DNA of 64,000 nucleotides from Pterobdella sp. o SKG-2022 (Eukaryota > Annelida > Clitellata > Hirudinida > Piscicolidae): the NCBI GenBank assembly GCA_964035795.1, contig OZ038325.1, positions 9,881,458-9,945,457 of the forward strand. The letters run 5' to 3'. Made by a program: the position numbers and the translations under genes. The notes under the pieces were generated by a model. The model saw nothing but the letters and a program-made list of their open reading frames with translations, did no database searches and had not been told where the DNA came from. Of this stretch, positions 1 through 11,410 are shown one piece after another; positions within the stretch are counted from its first letter, which is position 1; every line of letters starts with the position of its first letter.

Positions 1-28
1 AATGTAATGTAATAGATGAAAATGTAAC

Positions 29-2439
29 AAGCCTGGTCATAGAGGTTAGTGATCAGTTTGATTGGCCTTTTGTCCTCAAGGGGCATGCCTTCAAGGGGTG
101 TGTGGTAGGACTTGAGTTGTTGGTCAGTAGGGTAGACAATGTTGTTGCGTTGTTGAGCCATAAGAAGACACAAGGGGATGGTGAGGTTCTGGTCTTGTAG
201 ACTGTCGAGCAATCGATTGGAGGTTTTCTTGGTGTTGCGAACTTGAGTGAAGTAACTACCCTGTTGTTGTTGATGTCTTTAGTTGTTCCTTATGTACAAT
301 TAAGAGGTTTATTGGGACAACCACCCTAGCCAACCTCCTGCTTGAGCAGGTCTCCCCCAGTCATGGAGAGCAGTTGATCTATGGTACAATCCTCACTTAC
401 TTCTATGCCTGCCATCTTCTGAATCACCTGAAATGAATGTCAGCATTTTAAAAACATAATCTCACCTCAACACACACACACACACACACACACTGACTTC
501 CTTGAGGATATAAAGGTCGTAACTCTTGCCAGCTTTGAGTTGGTTGCACACGTATTGCAGGAATGCACACATATCTACCTGGTACTTCTTAAATACAGTG
601 CCACTGAAGGAGGCTAGACCTGAGTGGGTGGATTTCATAGGTTTGTGGGTGGAGTTTGAAAGTGGAAAGCATAAAAAAAAACAATCGAGTTGGATATATA
701 AAACTGAATAATAAAAACAACAAACTCTGCAGCCAAGTTGAGATGTTAGTTCCATCAGTTTTCAATCGTTCCCTCTCCGGATTGGCCAGAGCTTCTATCA
801 CATGATCTATTTTTAGATTTTCATGTGTGTATTCCGTATTCATGTTTCGGCGCTAGCCACACAAACACACACACACAAAGACATACAAGCAAGGACATCG
901 TAGGACATAGGAGAGAGAAATCTGAGGGAGTCTACAACAGGTATAATGAGGTTGTTGAAGATCTGGATCTGACCTAGCATCTGTGTGGTTGAGTATCTGC
1001 TGTTGCAAAAGATACATCCTTCAACACCACCCACCATCTCTCACCACACCACCCACCATCATCTCACATCCCCACCCACGATCTCTCACCACACCCACCA
1101 CCATCTCACACCACCCCACCCACCAGTTCAAACACAACACCAGGACATGTATGGCACAACTTTCCAATCTGCCTTCCCAGTGGCTTCACATTGTCTTTCG
1201 CTATGCGTCTGTCGTGTGAAGCATTATCATATGTATTATTATTATGCTTCAAACTCAACACACATTGCAACCCATCACTCACTTCATGATGTGCTTGGTA
1301 CGGTGCACAACGTGGCCATATGACGTAATCAACAATGGTGTCTGCTGCCTCACCCTGCTTTTCCACAACCAGTATAACCTGTACCGATGCTCTGCCCTTT
1401 GGGTGGCGTGGATGAAAGGTGGTAAAAGATAATAATATAATATCCATATTAGAATATACTGCTGTAGACGTCCCAGTAGCTGGGGCATACAGCAGTCGGC
1501 TAATGAAAGCCATTTTTAGTTGGGACAAAGTTTTCATAGAACTGCCAGCTCAAGCTAACGTCCAACTTGAAACTATCGGATTTCAAGAACCGCCGTTCCC
1601 ACACTTGGGCAGTTTGCCTTGCCGTTGTCAATAAAGAATGATCCTCCGCCAAGCCAAATGACAACGATACCAGGATATCAGTTTGTCGATACCTGTTACC
1701 GAAGTCTACAGTTATCCAGTTTATAACAGGAAAGCAGTCTCAAATTAGAGACGCTGTCTTTGGTGCAGTTTAACTTCATGCCCAGGACCAGATACTTGAG
1801 TAATATTTTATAAATGATTGCCATTGACCTCCAACAGCCCCCACTTTGTATTACTTACTTAAGGAGAGAAATGAACTCCCAAAGGTCATTTGACAAAGGG
1901 CAGTGTGCTTGGAAGCATGAGAGAGAGGGTAGCATCACTTCTTCATACACACTCATCCAACCACGAAACACATCAGGTAGTTCCTGTTGAGCCTTGTGGG
2001 TGGAGTTTGGTGTGCTATAGGTGAAGTTTAGATTGGTGGGTGGGGTTAAGTGTGGTGTAGGTGGAGTTTAGATTGGTGGGTAGAGTTTAGTGTGGTATAG
2101 GTGGAGTTTTGTGTGGTTTGGTTGTTTAAATAGTACCTCAAACATCAATTCAAATTAATATGAGCATCACTTTATGGGGACCATATTGGATGAGATATGC
2201 TACAGCAAGTCTGTTGAGTTTGAGCATGAGAACAGTGTTGGTGGAGAGGTAGGGGCCGAGGTGGGTGAGAATGGGAAAGAGGGTGGTGGGTAGATCTGTG
2301 TGGTCTCTCACTTGAGGTACTGAGGCGGGAAAGGTGCTGTCATCATCGTCGTTTGGGTGGTTCTTGCGTAGTGTCGTGTGCAAAGGGTGTTTGTTGATGA
2401 TTTCTTTGGTGTATAAGGGTTGCACCATGTAGTCAATCA

Positions 2440-2473
<34 letters not shown>

Positions 2474-4926
2474 AGAATTTGATACGTTGTTGAAAATTCA
2501 AAATCTGATGAAAAAATAATAATCCAAATTATAATAAGCAAGCATACTTGCATAAAGCTCCAGAAATAGAAGCTCGTGAGACTGCCATGTAAGGAGGCAA
2601 TGATTGGATGATCACCTGGGCTTCTGACCAACAGCCAATCATGATTAAAGCTTCACATAATCCTAACTTCTGATTGGATTCAGGATTTTGAATCTGATGT
2701 GATTGGTTGAAATATTAGATGAATTATATAAGAATTTTTTCAAATGAGCTGAGTGAAACAAATTCAGGCAGCCAAAACAACACCCTCAGACCACAATACA
2801 CCTCTATGAACCTCTGAATCCCCCTTTCAAACCACACACAGAAACATCAATATCATCATCTTCCTCCTCCTTCTTTTCTAAAACACCTTCTACTACTGCA
2901 TCATTGTTGTTATCACTGACTCCATCAATAGCAGCTTTGTTGTCACTGTTGTTGTCTTTGTTGTTGAAGGCATTCTCAGCATTGTCATTGAGAAAAGCAA
3001 AGTTTTGCTTTAATGAATTCTTCTTTGCCTTCTCTACCTCCTTCTTGTGATCCTCCACCATCGTCATGTGACTTGGGTGTAACTGCAAGTGTTTGTAGCC
3101 ATTTACAAATATATAGCCACAAATAAAAACAAACCAACACATGATATGTATAAGTGGTTGCAGGATAAATAAGACAACAAACATGAGAGAGGAGGACATG
3201 TAAAGAGACAAGCTGATGTTTCAGAAGAACAGCTGTTATGTGGTACAAGCTGGATGCAGTGGCATTGTCTAGAGGCTGGTGTGAATTTATTTTCAAGTGG
3301 TCTACACCGTAAAAAATTTAATATAGATCCTTAAAATTATGAAATATTTTTTCAAAAAAAATATTATACAAAAAAACCAACTATAAACCCCTGCCACACC
3401 ACCCCCCATCCTTCCAATCACCACCCTCCATCCCTCTACCACACCACCCTCCATTTCTCTACCACCACCCCCCTCCTTCTACAACACCAATCACCTCATA
3501 AGAGTGATATTTAAACTCGAGAACATGAGAGAGAGTGGTAGGATCAATTGAGCATTCCTTGAGGATAGGGATGAAGGTATCCTCTCTGGTTGAATGACAT
3601 TCAAACACATCCAATATTATGTCAACCACTCTGTTAGGGTCTAAATTGAAGAAGCCTGTGTGGTGTTGAATGAGGAATGTTGTGGTATGGTGTTGAGTGA
3701 GGGATGTTGTGGTGTGGTGTTGAGTGAGATATGTTGTGGTGTGGTGTTGAATGAGGGATGTTGTGGTGTGATTGTGTAAAATTTGTGGGTAAAACTAAAA
3801 AGTTGAAATTGTGTTGTCAGATGGAAGTGCATGATGATTCATGAAAGTGAAGTGGTGTTTGGTTGTAGGGATGGTGTGAAGAATTTTGAATGGTTTTAGC
3901 ACAAAAATTGTGAAACTAATGGCCCATAACTTACCAATAAGAGAACAGATACGATCATGGAGGCTTTTTGATTGAATGGTTGGTTGTGAGAGTTCTGTGA
4001 CAAGCTTGGCATATCCTTCTGACTCCTCCCTCATAAGGTTGAACTTCTGCTGTTTGTAACTGCAGTCAATTCAATTATTTCCTTATTATTATCATTTTAA
4101 TTATTACCGGAAGTATAAAAGACTAATATTTATTGATAATATTATCAATATTATGCTTCATTGATGTTGAAAACTATTTATGCATTCCTATTGATTAATC
4201 CTATCCTGCCACCCAACTATAATTTGGTTTTCAACTTGACATATTTCTGGTTGTAAGCAGTCTTTGATGGAATGATGTGCGCATTTTCTAGAATATCAAC
4301 ATCCATTTTCTCCTTCAGAAAACATTCTGGGATGACAGACTGTGTGAAGGATTATGAGATACAAACTCCTCTATTGTTTAGTAGTTCATTAGTTTAGTGT
4401 GCAAATGTAGCATCTAATAATTTTAAGCAATATGTTCCATTGAATTTTGAAAAAGTAGTGAAAAATCAAAAACAACTGAACATGACAACTACAAGCTTTC
4501 AAACTTTATTTACAATATGTAAACAGTGCCAACGAGCTAAACAAACCCGCATTGCAGAAACAAGAGAAATGAATCTCTGTTCAATGGTAGGGTCAGACTG
4601 GCATGAAACCTCGATGTCAATGATTGAGAGAAGATCTGACAACATAATCACAAACTCCTCATGTGAGGCCTGCAATAGTTATGCAGGCAACTTTAATGTC
4701 TTCATGCTAGCATTCATAACACATTTAATTTCAGAGAAGTATTTTAATATTCGAGATAACTATACTACCGATATATCTTCAGCGGCCCACACCGCTTGGT
4801 CGGTCTTCATTTCCCCATTTAGAACCTCCCAAATGAGTTTGTAGAAATCTGTCTCAACTTTTTTCTCAATCGGAAGATTTATTTTATTTCCATTTTTTTC
4901 CAATCTTTTTTTTACTTGATTCACGC
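29..4926 (-). CDS. THOC2: THO complex subunit 2, partial (3' end beyond window)
   Basis: THOC2 is the scaffold of the nuclear THO/TREX complex that couples transcription to mRNA export. Exons read on the minus strand at about 4926-4769, 4669-4547, 4339-4218, 4059-3935, 3655-3495, 3275-3183, 3082-2840, 2669-2548, 2441-2171, 1983-1859, 1396-1283, 1208-1124, 980-887, 806-726, 619-498, 427-335 and 260-29. They join in frame and read like animal THOC2 in order: [112 protein letters not shown]. The acidic stretch in the 3082-2840 exon is the usual variable region. The most N-terminal exon was not found; an open stretch at 5541-5385 could belong to it but does not join in phase with the acceptor I chose. 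The C-terminal half is outside the window. Identification is firm; exact boundaries are inferred. Confidence 0.93.
472..493. repeat. (CA)n, i.e. (GT)n at a THOC2 5' splice site
   Basis: On the THOC2 sense strand the exon end KE is followed by GTCAGTGTGTGTGTGTG, so the donor itself lies in a GT array. Confidence 0.85.
1025..1123. repeat. CCACC-type repeats, G-rich on the THOC2 sense strand, after a donor
   Basis: CACCACCCACCATCTCTCAC units on the plus strand; on the sense strand the donor GTGGGT is followed by repeated GGTGGGTGG-like words. Confidence 0.85.
1430..1815 (-). mobile_element. 5'-end fragment of the RTE-like LINE, in a THOC2 intron
   Basis: Read on the minus strand, 1790-1500 matches the leader found on the plus strand at about 62000-62330: the words around GCATGAAGTTAAACTGCACC, the GGCTTGGCGGAGGATCATTC block, the GGAACGGCGGTTCTTGAAAT block, and the start of an open frame reading [11 protein letters not shown] ([11 protein letters not shown] in the other copy). 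The match fades just after that start. Only the LINE 5' end is present, unlike the usual 5'-truncated copies. It lies in the same transcriptional sense as THOC2 and ends close upstream of the 1396 splice acceptor. Confidence 0.8.
1985..2130. repeat. Minisatellite before a THOC2 acceptor
   Basis: About four units of GTGGAGTTTAGATTGGTGGG (plus), C/A-rich on the sense strand, ending at the acceptor of the 1983 exon. Confidence 0.88.
3656..3780. repeat. ~25-bp minisatellite before a THOC2 acceptor
   Basis: Units containing GATGTTGTGGTGTGGTGTTG (plus), C/A-rich on the sense strand. Confidence 0.88.
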
Positions 4927-6631
4927 TGTTGGAGTTATGAAAAAAGGTGAGCGAAAAGCAACTTTACATTAACTATGATTCGATAAATGAAATGCAACTT
5001 ACAAATCGTGTTTTCCTGACTTTTCCCAATTTTGAAAACTTTTACTCGATACCATTTCAAGAAAATAATTTCCAATGTAGCTGACAAACTCAACTAAATA
5101 TGAACTTACGTTTAAAGCTTTTTATGTTATTAAAAATTCAAATTTTAAAAAATTACTTGAAGTTTGAAAGTTAAAATTTTAAACCAAAGGTTTTTTCATT
5201 CCAAAACTATGTGTTTCTTTAGAGATGAAATGATATTCATGAAGAAGTTACGGCCTGAAATGAAGTAATGTTCCTCCAAACGACTTTACGTCATATTATC
5301 AAATTAAATAACTATACATTCTTCTTGAACACACATTGTTGCATGGACATGCCATGAAAATTTTTTTTTTTTGAAGATATCTTACCTCAAACAATTTCAT
5401 CACTATTTGGCGATGATTAAGATTGCAAGCGTTTTTTTTACTATCATGATCTTTAAATAAAGACGCATAAGTGCCTAGAGTGATGTCTTCAAAAAGAACT
5501 GACACCAAAATCGTTATATCAGAGCATATTTTTGGTTTCATTTAAAGAAATATTTCAAAAAGGGTACTTTATTCATCAAGATTTGAATTCACTACAACTG
5601 CGAAATTGGATATAATTGTCAGTATTGTATATGATATCATCTTGCATTGGAAAACATATTTTTAGATTAATATCTCCAAGAGTAGTGGAAATCAATGAAG
5701 TATCTGTTTGAAAGACATCCAAAATTAAATCACATTAATATTGACAAATATTCAAAATATTTTGACCTGTACCCATCAATATTCAAAGAAAGTTAATGGA
5801 CGACGGACATTGAATGAATAGTCATTAGGTTGCTTTAATTAATGTAGCTACCCAAATCGATGGAAGGTTACAAAGAATTATTGAACATAAGACAATTAGA
5901 AGAAAAAAAAAATTGATGCACCTCAAGCAATCAGTGAGGCTTGAAAGAAAGCCTAGAATCAATCAGCATTACATTATTAATAGCTTGTCAGTCGTCATCG
6001 AAACGGCCATACAACACTTATTAGGGTTGGGCAAATTTGAGTTTATTTTGATTTTGTTTGTTTTTTTTTTAAGTTGACTATGAGGTTAATTTCTATATTT
6101 AGTACATATTCATAAAACTTGAGTAAAAAACAAGTTAATATTTAAAGTAGTCATATAAAGAACATGCATGGTAATAATAACGATAAAGATGAGAATGAAA
6201 ATGACCTATTTAATTATTTTTAATTTCAAAACTTTTGCAATCAATAAAAAATTTGAAGATATTTAAATAAAAAAGAATATAAATATTCAATGATGAACGC
6301 AAAAATTTGATGATAATTATTATAAAAGGATAATTTGAATAGTTACCACAAATGCTTATGTCTACTTTGCCTTGGTATTGATCGCCTCGGTATGCTGCGT
6401 ATATAAAGATACCGCCATAACGAGCCCAAGCAAAAAATGTTCGCAATTTAAATCCATTTTTCAAACACATTTTCTTATTTGAAATTACTTTTAAATAATA
6501 TGTTGTTATGGAAATTGATTTTAGTTTTATGAAGTTTTGTGTTTTCATGCCAACCTGGAGAGATTAAAGTGGGTCAGATTCTGTTGATTGGTTGCAAGGT
6601 TGGTCTGTTGAGATTGCTTGGTACCTGATTA
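4927..6631. other. AT-rich region between THOC2 and the phosphatase gene
   Basis: The region between the divergent THOC2 and phosphatase genes probably holds both promoters and the missing 5' exon of THOC2. A minus-strand open stretch at 5541-5385 ends in a good donor, and another lies at 6548-6210. I could not tie either to a known protein. No tRNA, tandem repeat or recognisable retroelement was seen here. Confidence 0.5.
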
Positions 6632-6682
6632 TTGAATGCAAATTACTTCTTCATTAGACGAAAGAAACATGTTGGTGGGCTG

Positions 6683-9028
6683 ATGAGTTTTTTTAAAAGA
6701 TTGTTTACGTCATCGGAAGGAGGAAGCAGCCATTCATTGAACACCATGAAAAACAAATGTCCCCCATTATGCACCGATTCCAAGTGTCCTTACCACCTTT
6801 CAGCATCCACCTCTCTTATCCTCCCCCCCTCTCCCATCCACCACAACACCTTCCCTCAACGCAGTCACACAGTGGTTCACTTGGATTCATTAATACAGAA
6901 AAACAAATTTTGCAGCAGGTCTGTAAGAGTGCTCAAGAAAAAGTCATCCCAGTTCTTCAAAGATCTAGCCCCCTCTTTGGGTCTCTCCAAGGCAGCCATT
7001 GTGCACTCGACGTATGTAAAAGATGAAAAGCTGACGTCAATCAGGGAAGTGAGAGTGAGTTCTAGAAAGCATTTGTCTAAGGTTCTGCCCGGGCTCTATA
7101 TTGGTGGGTGGGCATGGTGAGTGGTTGGATGGGTGGAGTGGATGGATTGATGTTATGAATGGATAAATGTGGTGGTTGGTTAAATAAGTGAGTGGGTGAA
7201 TGCAATATATATGAAGATATCTTCTTTTGAAAATAGTTTTTTTACTGCATCTAGATGAGTTTACTGAATAAGTTTTATAAAAAATTTTTAAAAATTTATG
7301 CATTTAAAGCATTAAATTAATTTTTAATGTTGAAATACAATTAGCCAAATTTAATTTGACCAAGCTGAAAAAACTATTGAGCGCCAAGATATTTATGATA
7401 ATTCAGCTCTTGAATATCTTTCAAGCATCACCATTTTCTACCGTTAAACTTTCAAACGCCGCGGCTGATTTGAAGAGACCTACTCAACGTCTCCAAAATG
7501 TTTGGAGTCAATTTTTGTTAATTTGATAAATTTTTGCTACCGAATTTTTTTCATTAAAACGATGAAATTTGGGAAATTTTGTACGAGGATTTCATACAGC
7601 TATAAATCAACAACTTCTACGTTTATAATTTATTTTTATAATATTTTTAAATTCATAAACCACATTTTCATGGTTTGTTTTTCGTCGAATTTTTATATTG
7701 TAGCACAAATAATTTTCACGTTATTCTCAATCATGACGTGGCATGATAGTTCTTATCACAAAACAAACACCCAAATGAATTAAGGTAACAACGCCTAACG
7801 TAAACTTTTGACTAGCATATTATGCACCATCTTCACAGGCTCCAAGGAAGCGGCACACAACGTGAAGGTACTACAGCAGCACAACATCACACACATCGTC
7901 AACGTGGCCAGTGAGGTGGAAGTACGACACGAAGACAAGTTACTAAAAGTTCTAAAAATAGAAGCCAAAGACTTACCCAGTTATAATCTGTCTGAGCACT
8001 TTATCGAGGTTTGCGTCTTTATTTACCAAGCCATCCATGGAAAGTTACCTCACAATTTATCCAGAACATTTCAGAAACTATCGAACATAAAAGAGTTTCC
8101 CCAAAAAATTTCTTCGCCAAAACGCAAGTTCTCTGATGCTGGAACTGCCAGCAAAACGAGGGGCCAAAAAAACATAAAGTTTCACGAAACATGCTCCATC
8201 ATGCACTCTAAAGAAATGACTTGTGAGGCAAGTTCTCCTTTGTTATCAAAACCTCCTCCTTCCCCGAAGAAGAGCCCTTCAAAATCTTTGAAATACGCTT
8301 TCCAGCTCAATAATACAACAAACTCGACAAAAATGAAACAAAATAGTGCAACAAATCCAACAAGAGACATAAAAAACAAAATATTGCAAGAAAGTGTGAC
8401 TACCAAAACAACAGAAGACGTCAGTGCAAATCAACAAACCTTAAATGAAACAACCCAAAATAATACAATTTTCAAAAGTTCTACTTATACTGCTTCCTCT
8501 AGCCTTTCTTCCACTTCTTCTACTAATACTGCTTCTTCTAGCCTTTCTTCCATTTCTTCTACTAATACTGCTTCTACTATTTCGGGCCTTTCTTCCACAA
8601 CTGCACCAATCAAAACAGCGGAACAAAAGTTCTCCATAGATTCTCAAGATCCTTCAATGAACATGCAATCTCAAAAGGCCTCTTCAAATTGCCTATTGGA
8701 CAAGTGCTCCGCTCTCTCCACACCCACCAAAAAACAGAACAAAAAATCATCACCCAACAAAACAGCATCGCCAAACAACAAACCACCAACCCCCATCAAC
8801 TCACCAACAACCAACAACAAACAAACAACAAAACACAGTGTCTTGGTTCACTGTTATTTTGGCGTTTCAAGATCAGCCACTGTAGTGCTGGCTTACCTGG
8901 TGGCAGCAGAAAACATGAGCCTGGCAGACGCCATGGCTTACATCAAGGTAGTGAGGCCCCAAGCAAAACCTAATGAGGGCTTCCTCAGACAACTGAAGGA
9001 GTTTGAAGAAAGGATTTGTAACTTGTGA
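6683..9028 (+). CDS. Atypical dual-specificity protein phosphatase with a large in-frame insert
   Basis: Two exons, about 6683-7103 and 7839-9028, join as LYIG/SKEAAHNVKVLQ. The product has the cysteine-phosphatase core: LYIGSKEAAHNVKVLQQHNI, the loop with the candidate general acid in EAKDLPSYNLSEHF, then the signature HCYFGVSRSA (HC-x5-R, catalytic Cys and Arg present) and the tail PNEGFLRQLKEFEE. This is the arrangement of atypical DUSPs. The N-terminal part (about 140 residues, FFKRLF and basic/Ser-rich) is unfamiliar. A Ser/Thr/Asn/Lys-rich stretch of 265 residues sits between the acid loop and the active site, where relatives have only a few residues; its DNA has GT-AG ends, so it may be removed (separate entry). 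The start could also be the in-frame ATG at 6632. The subfamily is not assigned. Confidence 0.85.
7104..7838 (+). other. Phosphatase intron with G-rich repeat at its 5' end
   Basis: The donor reads G/GTGGGTGGG and is followed to about 7200 by irregular GGTGG/GGATGG repeats on the sense strand. The rest is plain AT-rich intron, ending at the CTTCACAG acceptor. A small open frame at 7502-7783 looks like chance. Confidence 0.7.
8044..8838 (+). other. Stop-free candidate intron (exitron) inside the phosphatase domain
   Basis: The segment begins GTTACC and ends ACACAG, is 795 nt (265 codons) long and has no stop in frame. Removing it joins the flanks as HGN/VLVHCYFG, exactly the compact form seen in other dual-specificity phosphatases. 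Keeping it inserts a low-complexity Ser/Thr/Asn/Lys-rich loop including two near-identical runs of the ASSSLSS kind at about 8490-8560. Both forms are compatible with the sequence. Confidence 0.6.
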
Positions 9029-11410
9029 GAAAGAGGTGTATGCTTGATGATGAGATGGGGTAAGCGATGATAAATTAATGGAAATATTGATGAAACTTGA
9101 ATTAAAAATGAAAGTAACAACAAGCAAATAATAAGAGTAACAACAATTGAGAAGTAAAGAAGATATTTTGTCATCAAAGAGGATAAGAAATAGTATAGTA
9201 GTGATACGTGAGTTTTTCGAGCTTACAACATCCAATGATATAACAAAAATGTAATGTAGAAGAATAAAATCAAGTAGAATGCGATATCATTAATGAATGC
9301 GGATTATAATGGTGGCAGATAGAAGAGGTGTATGGAAGAAGATAAGTTGTTGGGATGATCACAGAGAAAAAATTTGAAGTTGTTCAGGGCAGGAGGATGT
9401 GATTTAAAGGGTTAATGGCTCTGCATGTGTTCTGTTTCTTACACACCATAATTCATCCATCTGAAGTGCATCTCATTGCGTCGGCATGTCTTTGCAGTTT
9501 CCTTTGTCAGGTGTTCATGTATTTTTGATTTGTTTTTTTTGAGCAATTGTGATGTTTTTGCTCGTGGAACATTTTTGGCAGAACTTATTTTGCAACATTT
9601 TATTTTTTTTTGCTGCAGCATTATTTGCTTTGAATTTGATCGACTTATTTTGATATTGAATATATAATAGCCAAAAAGAGGCTTCAAGGTTTATTGGTGG
9701 AAATATGCAAGGTGATGGGACCCTTGCAAGAAGCTTGATGCATTTTGTCAATCAGCATTTGTTTTATGATGATTTTGCATGCAAGAAGCACCATGGCTTC
9801 GTGATGATTGAACTATGATGTTTATCCTCCTTGAGTATTAAGTACGTATTCATTCAGCTTAACAACTTCACGCAGTATGCATCTCTTTTGTATCCCTTTT
9901 TGCATTAGTTGCTGTTATTGAATTCGATTTATTAACTTGAATAATATGTTCCTAATTCAATTTATTATATTAATGCAATTTCATGCACATAACTGCTTCA
10001 AGCAAACGTTTGAGGAACACCGTTGTTATCTCGCCATGCCATGTAAAAGTATTTAGCATCAAAAATTCCTATATCACACAAGCGACACCTACCCTAACCC
10101 CACCTCTCTAATTTACCATTGTTTTAATGACGTTTCATTGTCACCTTTGTTTTTTTGTTTCTGTCTCATCTTATTTCTATATTTATGTTCAGGCATTTTT
10201 CCAAAAATTTTCTTGGAGTATGTATAGGTGACCTAATTGTTATAACTCACCGACATCATCTTGCCAATATATTTCTCGATTCACAAAGCAGTAAGTTTTT
10301 CAAATAATTTCATATTACTTTAAACTTCCATCCAATTTAAAATTTGATATTTTCACCATGTCCTATTTAAAAACTTGCCACCAGCCAAACACAATTTGCT
10401 AGCCTGTTATAGCTAGGCAATCCAATGATGACATGAATGCAGAAGATCGAAGCATGACATTTTAGATGGAGCATTAAGCTTTAGGAAGTTTCGTGAACTA
10501 TGACCTCAGTAGAGTGTTTAAAGAACACAAAAAAACGTTGATTGTGTTGATAATCCTAATGGAAAACCACAACATAATTCTAAAATAATGATCACGATAA
10601 GAACAGTCATGGAAATAGTGGTAGAACTGGAGTATATTTTATTGGTCATTTTGCAAGCGCCAATCAGCTTTAACGCCTGCTTTGCTCTTATCCAACCATA
10701 TCGACTGGATCTATTATTGTTTTTCCTTTCTTTCCACTATTATTTATATTATTATGAATTTTTATTATTCGAAGTATTACTAGTTGAAAATGTTTCATTA
10801 GCTTTTGGTATACTCATCTGTGATTGGTCATTCAAAATCTAAATACAGCTTGAGCTTATAGATGCAGATAAGGCGCTTTGATGCTTAAACGTGATTGGTT
10901 GAACATATTTGTTATTGATTTACTATTTTTATCAAATATATTTTCATTAACTGTAATAACTTAAATTTCATTTTATATTTCCATCAAAAACTTTTGATTG
11001 ATGACATGACAACCATCCGAAAAGCTTTGCTCACCTTGCTTAGCATGTCAGCTCCTAACATTTTTCACATTCCATTCTCTTTAAAACCGGTTGAAAAATA
11101 AATATGAAAACTTATAATTTCAAAAATAATTCAAAATTTGAATTTTTCTTAATCTTAAAAAAATGAAGAAAATTTAATTTTGTTCGTCAAAGCCCTCAAA
11201 AAAATACTGAAAAGCTCCAGACATCAGTAAGATATAACAACAGCATATAGTTCATAATGTAATAGAAATATAAAATTAATATCAGCACAATCTATCAAAA
11301 TGTTTATCTTGAATACAAAATCAATGGTCATCTAGCCACAACCTCCACTCCCTTTGTTTCACATCAACGTACAAGAATAGTAAGAACAACATCGGTGACC
11401 TCACACATGA
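9029..11410. other. Intergenic region with no supported gene
   Basis: AT-rich DNA between the phosphatase 3' end and the ADAM17 3' end. AATAAA-like words near 9263 could serve the phosphatase. The open frames here (for example 10588-10842, very hydrophobic) match nothing I know and sit in AT-rich context. No RNA gene or tandem repeat of note. Confidence 0.5.

Noticed and set aside
4440..4844. 134-codon plus-strand open frame
   Set aside because: It lies across three THOC2 exons and introns on the other strand, whose reading is strongly supported; the plus frame matches nothing.
5385..5541. First coding exon of THOC2
   Set aside because: Good donor but joining it to the 4926 acceptor shifts into a stop; left as unproven.
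8441..8647. Arg/Ser-rich minus-strand frame
   Set aside because: Antisense of the low-complexity loop of the phosphatase.
10588..10842. Hydrophobic 84-codon frame as a membrane protein
   Set aside because: T-rich DNA gives such frames by chance; no splice or family support.
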